DNA of 64,000 nt from Utricularia gibba (GCA_002189035.1 NEEC01000004.1:3906001-3970000), one strand, 5' to 3'; positions 24,206-36,300 are shown, counted from the first letter of the stretch. Numbers and translations: made by a program. Notes: generated by a model from the sequence alone, not told the origin.

Positions 24206-25105
24206 TTAAACATTCCACCATATGATCATTACTATAAACAATAATTGGATCATCCACATACATGAGGGCACATAACATGCCTTCGACCTTCTTGTAACAA
24301 AAGAAGGAATAATCAAAGTGCAACTGATGAAAATTGAATGAAGTCGAGGCATTGACTTATTTAATGAACTAACATAGTGGTGCTTGTTGCAATTCATATA
24401 GGAACTTTTGAAGTCTACAAACCTTCTCTTTGACATCAGAATTGAATCCTGGTGACAAATGCATGTAAATTTCTTCATCCAAATCATTATGAAGGAAGTC
24501 ATAAATTAGGTTCTTTGATACAGTATCTAATTTCGACTGATTGCTATTTTCAATAAAAGTCGATTGATGCAAAAGTTTCCTTATAGTCTATATATTTAAT
24601 TTGAGTTGTTTTCTGTGACAAACAATCATGCGTTGTAGCATCCAATACTTCCATCAAATTTATACTTAACATGAAATGCCCACTTGCTTCGAGTGCTTAC
24701 TTCTCGACAAGCAAAGTTGTGAGAACCCAAGTTTTGTTTATTTCCAATGTATTGATTTCACTTGCATGGTAAATCGCTAATTTGAGTGACAAAGGGCTTC
24801 ATGATAAGAAACATATTTCTTGATGTTATTAACTGTTGCTATAAAAGCATGGTATTGACCACTAAAACAAGCATTGAAGAGAAAAGAATCCAAAGAGTAG
24901 CAGCAAGGAAATGCATTTGAAGCTGCAACCACTTCAGTAAATATTGTAAGACAAATAAACTCGCGCAGAATTGATGGGGGTCATTGGGGATCACTACTAT
25001 GCCGCACAAGGGGCACTTGCATTGATTAGTTGAATATTGGTAGTGCATTAGTGATAGAGCAATTGATAGGCAATCGAATTCATTAAGGTTCAAAAAATGA
25101 TACAA
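24206..25105 (-). pseudogene. Copia reverse transcriptase remnant
   Basis: The minus strand reads DFLHNDLDEEIYMHLSPGF and KVCRLQKFLYELQQAP, the copia RT signature (usually DVNNAFLHGDL and LYGLKQAP). A decayed CMWMIQLL follows where the YVDD active-site region should be. Stops and frame changes break it. Confidence 0.75.
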
Positions 25106-25199
25106 AGATCGGAATGATCCAACCTTATTTGGGCGTAAGGTAGATTAGTCTATAGATTTCGACACAAGCCTTGGTCCAGATGGCTCTACCCATGAGATG

Positions 25200-25611
25200 A
25201 AAGAAATGTTTTGGAAAACTTTTATAACTTACTTTTACTTTTCTAAAAATACTTTTGAAAAGTAGAAGTAAACTTAACAAAAACAAAAAAATATTATAGT
25301 GTTCTAAACAAATTCTACACTTTGGAAAATAGAAAAAAATCACATCATACCATAAGCAATAATTCTAAGAAAAAGTACTCTTGAATTCAACACCTGTGAT
25401 CTTGGCCGACGGATTTGGGGAGAGAAGTTTTTATAAAACCTTTAAAAAACACACACCATATGAGTTCTACAAAAGTTTTTTTATTATTATGTGATTTTAA
25501 AAATACTTCTAATAAAAGTACTTTTGAAAATAAGTGTTCTAAAAATAATAATTTTTGCTTTTCTATAAGTAAAAGTTATGTATAAAAGTTTTGCAGAACA
25601 CTCTTGAAATT
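25200..25611. mobile_element. Foldback MITE-like insertion inside the copia element
   Basis: The left end (AATGTTTTGGAAAACTTTTA) and the reverse complement of the right end (GTGTTCTGCAAAACTTTTA) match over roughly 35–40 bases, and the interior has no coding capacity. The exact boundary and target duplication could not be fixed. Confidence 0.5.
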
Positions 25612-25639
25612 TAGTTCAATTATCTATCCAGAACACATT

Positions 25640-26931
25640 GATGATTTGATTAAATTATGTAGAAATCATAGCTCAAATTTGAGTAAGAATAGAGGGAGGG
25701 GGAGGGATCTTCTATTTTCTTTGCTAACAAGTAAATCCAAATACCACAAGAATCATCGTCCATTAAAATAAGAAAATACTAAGAAACACATGTTACTAAT
25801 GCATGATAATGTCCCCACAAATCACAATGAACACAAATATAACTCATTGCATAGCTAAAAGAAAGTGGATTAAATTGTCTTATCAATTTGGAATAACAAC
25901 AAATATCTGAAATTGTAAAACAACATAAATCAAAGGACATAAAAAAAATAATAAAAAAGAAATTTAGAATTTCACAACCAAAGTTGCTAAGTCGTTAATT
26001 TCTCACTCGACATAAAGCTAATCTACATTGCCAGCAAGTTCACACTCAACATCAATAGATAAATGCGCATGATTCAGTAGTGAATCAAGTAAAATTTCAT
26101 GGAATATTGCAAAGGTTCATAAGGATGCTTAATATTGCGATGTTGCTCTTCTTGAATGATACAATTGTACATCTGTTTGAAGGAGTGCAATGGTTCTTCA
26201 ACCAAGATTTTTAAGCAAATACTTACAAATATCACATCATCTAGAATATTGAGAATTAATGAATCTTATTTTGCTTATTTTTTTAATTGAGGACTAAACT
26301 TATTTGACATTTGCACCCTCATACAATTACGTGTTGGCAAGTTATCAAAAAGAACATATTTATTCCAATGTTTCTTCATGTGACCAAAGTATTGCATTAC
26401 GCTTTCTCCAATACATCGTCAATTTGTGAAATCATGTTTTATTTGGTAAAGGAATAGTCCATTAATGATGCTTGATCTCTCATTCACATGTGTTAACAAA
26501 ATCCATGATAGTCAATATTAAAATAAGATCTGATTTTATTATGCTGAAAATCCATGAAACCATCATGGAATTCAACAATTTCTAATACTTTGCAGCTTAC
26601 TATCAATGGGTTTAGAAATGAATTCATCCACAAATCCAAATTTCATTTGGGCTCACAATGGTACAAGAATTGCTTGAGGCCATTCATCAAAGTTATCCCC
26701 ACTATATTTGATGGAGGTTAGTAGAGCTTTAAGATGATTGATTGGAAGAACAGTGAATGAATTCGAGGTGTAACATGAGATACTTGAATTGCCAAAGTCA
26801 AGATTTTGTGCTTGAATGGTTAAAAGGATTCTTTTTAATGGTATGAATAAATTACTTTTTAGTAATTTTGATATCATGATAAAGTATGAATCATCAAGAA
26901 TACTGATGTAGATCATAAAAATTTGTTTCAC
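25640..26931 (-). pseudogene. Copia gag and integrase remnants
   Basis: Minus strand. Near 26653–26730 KALLTSIKYSGDNFDEW resembles the gag N-terminal motif (usually LNGDNYEEW). Near 25700–25910 the frame reads YICVHCDLWGHYH and FLILMDDDSCGIWIYLL, the copia integrase core (usually HMDVWGPY and VDDHSR). Many stops. Confidence 0.6.
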
Positions 26932-27092
26932 TCAATCAAGAACACCCATATTTAAAGCTTACAACCCATTCTGTTTTCATATTTTAATGACTGCAATCAA
27001 TAGATGATTCGAAGATATTGAAACCATCGATTATGATCAATATGTCAACGATGGCGGCCAATATCAATCTATCAACTATGACAGCCAATTTG
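26885..27092 (-). repeat. LTR of the copia element, right copy (5' LTR in element orientation)
   Basis: Direct repeat of 23088–23350. It abuts the primer-binding-site-like sequence at about 26868–26878 on its inner side, which fits a minus-strand element. Confidence 0.65.
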
Positions 27093-27653
27093 GGGTGAGA
27101 TTCGGTTTGGTTATCGATTATACAGGTCTCGAGTTAGTTTTTATTTCAAAAATATTAAACTGCCAACCAAACTGAGTAATGGTTTCGGTCTTTCGGGTCA
27201 GTTTATAGTGTTTATGTTTTATACTGTAAAACCAACACAAACCGAAATTGTTTGACGGTTCAACTGTGTTGGCAGGTTAGTTTTGGTAGGCCGGATCCAA
27301 GATATATTAATCCGACATGAATATCTTAATCAAGGTGAAACAATATATATTGAGAGAATAAATTCCAAGAGTTAGAACATCTTGTAAACATTTAATAACA
27401 ATTAATTTTAACAACCACAAACCAACAAACACGTTAACAAAAAATTAGTATTAATAGTCTAGCAAAATAGCAGAAGTTTGTCATAACTGGTGTTAATAAT
27501 ATTCATGTATATTTGAGAGTGTAGGTCATAAATGAAGTACTTTCTTCTATTATAAATATATTATAAATTGCTAAGGCACAACAATTACTTATAATAATAT
27601 GTCAATAATAATTCTGATTTTTTGACATAAAATAAAATAGACTCTCATAAGTC

Positions 27654-27960
27654 AGAAAAATTGCATGACCATTATGTTTCATGTTTTCGTATGTTATTTC
27701 CATATTTTATAAAATTACATTCTATACTCAACTTAGTTTAAAATTTATCACTTTACACCCACAAACCCTAATTTAATCCAATTTTACAATCAATATAGTG
27801 TGTAACGTGCACACGTAAATTTTGAAATTGTATAACATATCCATTTTGTTTCACATTTTTTGCATGCTATACCCAACTTTTACAAAATTATAAATTACAG
27901 TTTACAACCACAAACCCTAATTTGATCCAATTTTACAATTAATATAGTGTGTAATATGCA
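27654..27960. repeat. MULE-1 left TIR and tandem partial copy
   Basis: The terminal repeat (27654–27751) and its flank are followed by a diverged second copy starting near 27815. The words AAACCCTAATTTAATCCAAT and AAACCCTAATTTGATCCAAT recur 149 bases apart (27763 and 27912). Tandem TIR amplification is common in MULEs. Confidence 0.65.
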
Positions 27961-28652
27961 CCTGCCTGTTTTTGCATCATACATACCTAAACCCTAAGAC
28001 CGTGTTTGGTAATAAGGATAACATGGGATAAGATGGGATATCCTAATGTGCGGGATAATAATAACGTGTTTGGTAAGTAGAAGTAAATTTTTCTGAGATA
28101 CTTTTTTTCTTTCTATAAGAAATAAAATATCCCCATCAAAACCCCTCCTTAATTTTATACCTTACACATGGATAACTTTTTGATTATGAAAAGTCTAAAT
28201 TACTCATAAATACATCTACATCTTATCTTGAATTAAATTTGAGGGAAAATTATTTTTCAACCCTACGATTCTGTTTCCCCTCAACTTGCGAATTTCTTCC
28301 TCCATCTATAGATTTTTTTCCTCAACCTGTGAATATTTTCTATACCAACTTGCAAAATTTGGATCGTAGATCCATTGTTGGGTCTCAAATTCATGTAATT
28401 GAGGTCCATGTTTTGACTGTTCGGCGACACAACAAAGTATTCATTCGGTGTCCCACCCATTTGGAGACATCAAAATCGAAGGTCAGTAGCCAAGATGAAT
28501 AAATAATTTCTTTAATAATGCAAACATATTCATTTTGTATTTTCTGATTGTTTGCTTTGTTCCTGATGTGTGTACGCATAAGCATGTAGTCTATCTTGCA
28601 TTAATTATTATATGTGATGAATTAATTGTAGGAACCCAAATTATTTTTTTGG

Positions 28653-29162
28653 ATGGAATCAATTGATGAGAATGCTCAGTTATTGTTATTGGCATATTTT
28701 TTGAAAAGGAATTTCGAAATTGCTTATATTATTGTGTTTATTGTGCTGCTCCGACTATGTTCTCATGGTTCAAGACAGCAATGCCGATACTCATATACAT
28801 CGAAAATGCCAAGACAAATTAAACATCTCCATGAATTAGTTAGCAACATGAACAACACAGCTTTGGAGGAATTGAGGATGAATCGAGATGTCTTTGGACG
28901 ATTGTGTTGTCTACTTCATGATTATGCAGGGCTTCGTGACTCAAAGTATGTAACTATCAGTGAGAAAGTTTGTATTTTCTTAGGTATTTTACCCCATCAT
29001 AAGAAGATGCGAGTTCAAAAGTCATCCTTCAAAACATCGACTTGGACAATTAGCTGTCACTTCAAGGCCGTTCTTGCAGTTGTTTTATGCCTGCATGATA
29101 AGCTGTTAGTTAAGGGTGAATCTGTTACTACAATTATGTGGAATGAGTATATGAATAGATAA
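28653..29162 (+). pseudogene. Harbinger transposase (ALP1/HARBI1-like), N-terminal part only
   Basis: An open 169-codon frame matches the helix-turn-helix front part of plant Harbinger transposases: PRQIKHLHELVSNMNNTALE, LRMNRDVFGRLCCLL, GLRDSKYVTISEKVCIFL, ILPHHKKMRVQ and ISCHFKAVLAVVLCLHDKLL. It stops before any DDE catalytic residue, and none are recognisable downstream. The missing half was probably deleted. ALP1-type proteins were domesticated elsewhere, but context argues for a plain transposon remnant here. Confidence 0.8.
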
Positions 29163-29483
29163 TCATTCGTTTTTTGTGTTTCTGTTAACTATCATATCCA
29201 AGATTGAACATTTGTTATTTTTAAACATGATAGAACATGTCGTTGCACAGTGAACTTAAGATTATTATCAGCATTTTTATAAATCATATTTATTTCTAAG
29301 CACGCGAGAACATGCGAGATGCAACAATTAAAAAAATATTTTTATAATCATATGACATATGTTTACTAAAAATATAAATAATTTAAATATGTTATTTATT
29401 AGACCATATGATAAATATGAAAGTTTCTTAGTTTTTAATTTTATTAACATTCGATCCTTGGTTATACTTTGGACGACACCTTC

Positions 29484-29717
29484 AAAATAATGCATTGTGT
29501 GGGTGTCTGGGAAGAGTGGGTAAGACCATTTCCAGGCACCCACTTCCTTCATGTGGGTTCCTCGGGAGAGTGTCAGGAAAGAAAGTTTGACGGTACCTAC
29601 AAAATAATGCATTGTGTGAGTGTCTATGATGAGTGGGTAAGATCATTTCCAGACACACACTTCTCTGATATGGATGTTTGGAAAGGAGTATTTGTGATAG
29701 TTTTCCAGACATCCACT
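29484..29717 (+). repeat. 117 bp tandem duplication
   Basis: Two head-to-tail copies start with AAAATAATGCATTGTGTG at 29484 and 29601. Each carries the GAGTGGGTAAGA–CATTTCCAG block. Further diverged fragments continue to about 29800. A chance frame runs through them. Confidence 0.8.
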
Positions 29718-29890
29718 TCTCTCATGTGGGTGTCTCGGGAGGGTGTTTGTGAGTCTGCAACCAAATTCCAGGCACCCACTTTAAAAAAGGTGGGCGCCTG
29801 GAACCAGATATATCCAAATGTTTCGGTACGAACCATAGTTCCGGTTCGAACCGAACCCACCTCTACCCATGTGTATCCTGTATTAATACT

Positions 29891-30056
29891 ACCTATGAAA
29901 TAAGTAATTTGGTAGAAATCAAACACACGGACATAGGTTATGCATAAACCACGTCTGTGTGTATCACACATTAATGGCACCTACGAAATAAGTAATGTGG
30001 TAGGAGTCCAACACATTTGTGTATTGGATTCTTACCAAATTACTTATTTCGTAGGT
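29891..30056. repeat. Hairpin with a duplicated arm
   Basis: Positions 29979–30056 form a 78-base near-perfect palindrome: ACCTACGAAATAAGTAAT on the left returns inverted on the right, with arms of about 37 bases and almost no loop. A third, direct copy of the left arm starts 88 bases earlier at 29891. Confidence 0.85.
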
Positions 30057-30519
30057 AGCGCTAATATAAAATAATTTAATACATGAATTTAAATACATAA
30101 ATCAAAGTTTATGTTAAACATTGTTTTTTATTGTAAAACAGATTAATAAAACAAAAATTGATATTAAAAAATTCCAATTTATGTAATTATTCGAGAATGA
30201 AATATATGCTGTATATTATTCACATAAAAATAAATCATTAAATTTTGATGCAGACATATATTAGGTTCACTTGTTTCTTGAACTATAATTCAATAGATTT
30301 ATATGGTAAAATAGAATAACAAAAATTTAGAAAATATGATAACATCCAGCTCATTATTCTTCGGGTGATGTTATGCTGCAAGTGTGGTCAACTTTTATGA
30401 ATTTTCATGCGAACCTGTTATTATGTTTTAGTTTTAGGAGTCAAGGTGTTTGTGAACTGAATAAGACAAAAAGATAATGGATGATACACCACTTGAACCA
30501 GGGGAAGTTGTTATCTACA

Positions 30520-31893
30520 TGGACAGCTCTATATATATATTTTTTGGAGCTCAAAACTATGATGTTTCAAAACTATATAATGTCTATGGTGCATGTAAGA
30601 ACCTTTCCGTGGTCTTGAAGAGCACCAACGGATGATGCTGCCCAAAAAAATATTGCACCATTGATAAAACCTATTCTCTGACAAGTTGTTGGACCAATGC
30701 TCTGCGCTCATCATCTGAGAGGCACAAAAACAATTGCACATCCGTAGGCGTCTTCAACACAAGCTGAACATAAGAAAACTGATTTAATTATCTGTCAATA
30801 GAGATATTAAAAATGATGAGAGTTGTGAAAGACTATACCTGAGACACATGCACAATCTGAATGGATGTCAGTAACATGTCCATTTTACGATGGATATAGC
30901 CTCATTTTGTTGCTTTAATTGAGCATCAACAGGTGCCATCAATTTTTGTTGTATAAGTTCAGTGATAGCATCTGATCCTTTACGCATTGCTTTTAATTCT
31001 CCAATAAGTTCTCCAATAACTTCATCCTCTCTTTGTCTCTTGTTAAATTTCCTCTTGTGTGACCCTACATTGTTCTCAGCAGCATCACCATTAAGAGCAG
31101 ATGATTCGGCTTCTGAAATTGGCACAACAGCTGGTATTTGAGTTGTTGGTGATTCTGGTTCATTGTTCATATTGACATGATAGTTATTGCCTTCGACTTC
31201 AGTGGATGCACGGTTGGCAGCTTCCTCATGAGCAACTTCATCTTTCCCGGTAGCACGATCTGTTCCAAAAATCTCTACCCAATCTTCATAAAAGGTCATA
31301 CCTTATTTCTTAAGCCTTTCAGTCCCTTGATGGTTCCCTAAAAAAAAAAAAAAATCAACTCTCGTGATAGCTTTTCTCACACACAACAAGTAACATATAA
31401 AAAAATGTAAGAACTCCCATAAAATGGATTCTAAAACAATTACAAAAACCATATGATTAAACTAATTCATATCAGTAACGATTCCCAAATAATTAGCATA
31501 ATGAATTCTTAATAGTCACAAACTAATAAAAGTAGGAACTTTCCTAGAAAATACCAATTCATCCCATATCTCGTCTGGTATTTCTAATATCCTTGTGCTA
31601 TTCCACCATGTTCCCGATCGAGAAAGAATGTCCATGATCATGTAGTATTCCTTTTTCCAGATCTTGATTTTCGAAGAAATGTGTGGAATAGCTGTCAAAG
31701 TTGAAGTGGGTTTGCGTTTCTTCATGATCTTCTCAAGAGCAACATAATACCCATTTCTAAAACCATTTTCACTCTTCCACCCACTGTCAATAATATCTTT
31801 GAAAGCGATAACAAGAAGACGTTCTTCTTCAACGCTCCACCCACATTTCGATTTCGATTGACCATTGTTGTTCTCTGTGTGGGACGTGCTCAT
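30520..31893 (-). pseudogene. Harbinger-2 ORF1: Myb/SANT-like DNA-binding protein
   Basis: Minus strand, start ATG at 31891–31893. The first exon carries a Myb/SANT-like domain (CGWSVEEERLLVIAFKDI, then SKIKIWKKEYYMIMDIL and IPDEIWDEL), followed by a GTATTT donor. A second piece (about 30868–31345) reads MTFYEDWVEIFGTDRATGKD, a polar spacer, then a C-terminal coiled segment. A third piece near 30690–30760 reads FLCLSDDERRALVQQL-like sequence in another frame. An in-frame TAA just before MTFYEDW breaks the joined model, so I call it a pseudogene, only mildly decayed. In active elements this protein pairs with the transposase. Confidence 0.65.
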
Positions 31894-32499
31894 TTCGCAC
31901 AGAAAATTGGAGAATGATCGAAAAGCCGAAGCCAAGAACCCTACCCAGATAAAAAAAATGTAGAAGGGTAAAAATGTCTTTGTTCAAAATCTGTAAAAAG
32001 TAATCTAATATATGTCTACCAAACAAGTTATAGTATATCTTATTCCAACTCATAAATTCCATACTACCAAACATAATGTGTACTTATAAGAGGGATATCT
32101 ATTATAAATTATACCAGTATTACTAAAACTACTAGCAAACACGGCCTAAACTTTTTTCGCATACCAAAATTCTTTATCATACAACCAAAATAAAATACCA
32201 ACATTTTTTTAAACAAGAGTTTACAAAATAAAAATAACAAGATAATTTCAGTGCATCAATTCAACCAAATTCTTTCCAACTCCAATCTCATGTGCGAAGT
32301 TTTCAATTTCTTGTATTTGAAACAAGTCCTTTTGCATCTAAAAGAGATAATAATGAATATCTTCATGTCTCGTCAGAATATGTGTTCTACTAACATCCAA
32401 ACATATTAACATAAACAAATAATAAAAATTTTTATGAAAATATCTAAAAATATCTGGATGTTTGTAATACATCATGCATTAATGATGTATTTTTATGAT

Positions 32500-32910
32500 T
32501 TGATTTTACTTTACATGTCCTCTTATTGTGTCTCGGTTTCTTGCACATTTTGCATAAGATTGATCTTGTTTCATGAATCAGTTTAGTTTTTCTTCTCCCC
32601 AAACCTCCACGTGGCTCATCAGGTACGCTTTTCTTATATTTTAGTGGCCTACCAACTTTTTTTTAGTTGAAGGAGCTTCAAGTTGTTCTTTGTCAACAAG
32701 TGGCCAAAATTCAGAAGAACTTAAATTGATTGGATGCCCACATATTCAATAAGCTGCCATGAACCACCAGTACTTGGCCGAACAACTCATATTTTCCATG
32801 GACAACCTTCATGAGAACATCTTGAACAATAATATAAAATGAATGCAGCCCACATAAAATTAAAAAAAAAACAACACAATAATTCAATTCAATATGCAAT
32901 TGGAGTGTCA
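32500..32910 (-). pseudogene. MULE transposase C-terminal remnant (zinc knuckle)
   Basis: The minus strand reads SSSEFWPLVDKEQLEAPSTK, then KVGRPLKYKKSVPDEPRGG and LCKMCKKPRHNKRTCK. This is the proline/lysine linker plus CxxC–H–C zinc knuckle that closes MuDR-type transposases. It lies just inside the right end of MULE-1, which supports that element's identity. The catalytic region is gone. Confidence 0.7.
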
Positions 32911-33196
32911 AATCAAATGAAATTCAAGGAAAAAAGCAGTGCACGTGACACCCAAACAGTTCATGTTTAATCGATGCAACCCATACCAAATTAAAGAGTG
33001 GAAAATAGATATTCATTATTGAATGACTAATCTCAAACCAAATGTGGGGTACTGATGTATAATGACAACAATTGTAGCTTCAAATGATGAACGATGACTC
33101 TTTCGAAGAAATTATAAACCACACCCAATATGTTAAATGTTTATTACGCCAGAAATTGGGGGCACATAATAAACACGAAGCGCGTATAGATATGAG

Positions 33197-33300
33197 GTGA
33201 TAAATTTTAAACTAAGTTGGATATAAAATGTAATTTTGTAACATATTGTTATAACATGCAAAAACATGAAACATAATGGATACGTTATGCAATTTTCCCC
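33197..33300. repeat. MULE-1 right TIR
   Basis: Reverse complement of 27654–27751 with moderate divergence. It is followed by the 9-base TCATGAGTC target-duplication copy. Confidence 0.7.
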
Positions 33301-36300
33301 TCATGAGTCATAGTAATGATATACAATAACTCCCCTCTTGCTACTAAAGATTTTGATTTTCTACTCACGACGCCAAGTAGTCGTATTTTCAACAATCCAC
33401 AACTAATAAAAGCAATTTATGAAAATGAAAACATAACAATCTCTAAGCATTTCACATCTCTAGATTCTAATTTTATTTTATCATTCTTATTTTAAACAAT
33501 ACCTCTACAATCTACATCATGCCAAGAAGAAAACCTAAGTTTCAAAACATAAAAAATTAGAAAAACCTTAGATGGCATAGTGATTAATGAATACCTGGGT
33601 AATCTTGACACTTTAGTAGGGTGAGTGATTGGAGACAATTTGGATTTATAAAACCATTTCAACCCACGATTCTCTAATCCTGTGCCTGTCATAAGAAAAG
33701 AAGAGGCGTCGTTACGTGACACTGACTAGGGAATAAGAATGTAATGCCAAAAATTTCTTTCAAAGCTTTAAAATAATTAATAAACTCTAAATCCATAACA
33801 ATTATTTGGTTATTTAAGGCCCAACTATAGTAATAATCCTAAATTAAATCCCATTGACAACCCGAAAATCGATAAACCAGGAAACCCGATAACCCGAAAA
33901 AGAAAACCAGAATTTAATTTCGGGTTCGGATCAGTTTATATGGGTTGTCGGTTATCGATTGTCGGTTTTTTTTCCCACCACTATAGCCAATACTCATGAA
34001 TTCTTATTATAGTAATGAAATTGTCTTAGAATTAAAGTAATCACTTGTATTTTTATGAATTACAGAAAGAATATGTGAGTTGTATTACTCAGATTTCTTC
34101 ATCAAATCTCATATTTATGATTATTATTTGATCCACCATATCTTTTGAATTTTCTTAAGTGTTTTAAAATAAGGTCACTATCTTTGTATTCAGTTGTAAC
34201 ATATTATTATATAAAGTGAGCTTATTCAATGTGTTATTAGAGTAAAACATATCTTCTAAGGTCTTCCATAACAATTATGCAACGTCGTACTTATTAATCC
34301 TATACGACAAGCTATTTTTAATGCCTAGATTTATAATGAAAACTATCTTAAAATGCAATTTTTTTTTGAACACTCTCTTATATATGTAAACTATGTGTTC
34401 CTATTGATGGGTCCCTCCACATGAAACTCATATAATGTTTTAAAAAAAATCAATGTGATTGGTGGCTAGATTTTCGATGTTGTTTGTTGGATTATCCTCT
34501 ATGAATAGAGAATAACACTCCACCATTATGCATACTTCACCAATCATATCCTAACACCCTCAACAATCAAATATCAATCTCATTCGATCCTATTTGACTG
34601 AGTTATATAGAAACTTAAACTCAAGTGTTTTCAAGGATGGAATAGGAAAAAAAAAAGAATGAAAATACTCATTTTTCTGTTGCTTAATAGAATTTTTCAA
34701 GAAGAGAGTAAAATCTACTAATTTACTAGGTTATATCTTTTTGTATTTATTATGATAAATATTAATTTTTTAAATTGGATGTGTGTCCATTATTTTAGCG
34801 CAAATCAAGTAAGATTTTTGTGTTTTTTTTTATTTTGAGGTTGATAATAGATAGGTATCGATTACATATATCATCTAATTACCATAATTGATTTCCACAA
34901 ATCTTTTACACACTAGTGTGTACTTAATCTTTAAATGCCACAAAGAATAGTTATTGATGTTCAATTTTGGTACACCATTGAAGGATTGTGCAACAGCACA
35001 GCTTGTGATTAAGCAAGATTGCCCCTCCCAGATATGCCACTCACTCTACTAATTCTTTTTGCGCCTGGAATTGTGCTGAGTGTCTTCTGCATTGTTTTGA
35101 ACTGCTTATATGCAATCCTATGTAGAATATTTGATAAAAAACTAATAATAATAATACAAGGTGCACAGTGTTCAACTACCAGAAATATTGGGAAATCTAC
35201 CAAAAAGAAAATTTACCATGGTATATCAAGCAGAGCACAAAGAGTTTACTCACTCCATTGTGTGTGTATACTCCAAAAACTCAACTTCTAAGACAGAGTG
35301 CATTGGGAGGAGAAATGGTCTTGGAGCCCATAGGTCTTGTATTGTTGGGCTTTGAAAAAAAAGACATGATCCACCACCTTCGTTCCTATTTTTGCTTGTA
35401 TCGCCATTCGCCCCCCAATACTGCAATACACGAGACAGTCGGACAGGCGCACCCCACCAACCACTAATCACTCCTGTCTTCTATTGCCTGTCCTAACTTC
35501 AACTTTTTGTCCCTAAAAGTAGGCAACGTGTTCGTGTGTTTGCTCCCTCACGAGACACGCGGGGGTGTATTGGCATGTATAGAAAAGTGGATAATCAACA
35601 TGAACTATGTGAGAAAATTGATCACACGGTGGCCAGATTTATAAATGATACTCAAAAACACTTTATTTTTAGGAGTTTCTTAAAAAAATATCCATTCCAC
35701 ATACACAAGCTTAGAAATTTACCCAAAAACTATCCATACTTTCCTTATTTTTTTTAGTAAAATTATATAGTATACATAAACATTTGTATTTAGTTGCATT
35801 TTAATTGCCTTAATGATTCATTTATATTTTTAAATTACGATATGATAAAATAATTGTAATTCAATTTATTTTCTTATTGATTATATAAACTTATATTAAA
35901 TATATTTAAAACATATATATAATTTAAAATTATGTTTCTTATAATATATTAAACTAGGTTGAAGTAAAAAAATCCTAAACTAATAGTCATGAAACTTCAT
36001 TTTTATTTTAGTTTTATTTTGATCATTTTCATAAAAATAAAGAATGATAGGTATTTTTCTAAGTGTAGTGATGAAATGCGCACTTTTCTAAATATAATTA
36101 CAAGATGAGTAGATTTCTAAATTTGATTTTATGCAGTGGGTATCTTTCTAAATAACCCATATTTTCAGAGTCATCTTAATGCAAAATACACATTTTTTTT
36201 AATAAAAAAGAGGATAGATATTTTTCTAGTCAATTCTTCTAGGTGATTATTATTCTATGTGGACAAATGCATAGGGAGTCAATTTTTGAATAAAAAAAAA

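Larger units (their letters stand above)
23088..27092 (-). mobile_element. Ty1/copia LTR retrotransposon, decayed, reverse orientation
   Basis: Two diverged direct repeats (23088–23350 and 26885–27092) flank coding traces that, read on the minus strand, follow copia order: gag-like, integrase, reverse transcriptase. Just inside the right LTR the minus strand reads TGATATCAAAA, close to the initiator-methionine primer-binding sequence. Stops and frame changes are everywhere, so the copy is dead. A foldback MITE-like insert lies inside the coding region (25200–25611). Confidence 0.72.
27998..32146. mobile_element. PIF/Harbinger element (Harbinger-2) with partial transposase
   Basis: Bounded by TAA at 27995–27997 and 32147–32149. 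The terminal inverted repeat is GACCGTGTTTGGTAATAAGG on the left and GGCCGTGTTTGCTAGTAGTT as the reverse complement on the right. It holds a transposase N-terminal half on the plus strand and a Myb/SANT ORF1 on the minus strand, the usual convergent arrangement. The catalytic half of the transposase is absent and the middle is occupied by short repeats. Confidence 0.85.
27654..33300 (-). mobile_element. Mutator-like element (MULE-1) interrupted by a Harbinger element
   Basis: The ends form an inverted repeat of about 100 bases (27654–27751 against 33197–33300; shared words include CATTATGTTTCATG and AACTTAGTTTAAAA). They are flanked by 9-base sequences differing at one position: TCATAAGTC (27645–27653) and TCATGAGTC (33301–33309), the target duplication length of Mutator elements. 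Inside the right end a transposase C-terminal zinc knuckle survives. Harbinger-2 fills 27998–32146, so the original MULE was about 1.5 kb of what remains. Confidence 0.72.

Noticed and set aside
28653-29162. Domesticated ALP1-type gene
   Set aside because: It sits within a bounded transposon with TIRs and target duplication and lacks the C-terminal half.
29835-29865. tRNA-like GGTTCGAACC
   Set aside because: No surrounding cloverleaf; only the T-loop-like word is present.
29482-29980. Minus-strand frames across the tandem repeats
   Set aside because: They arise from repeat units whose length is divisible by three; no homology.
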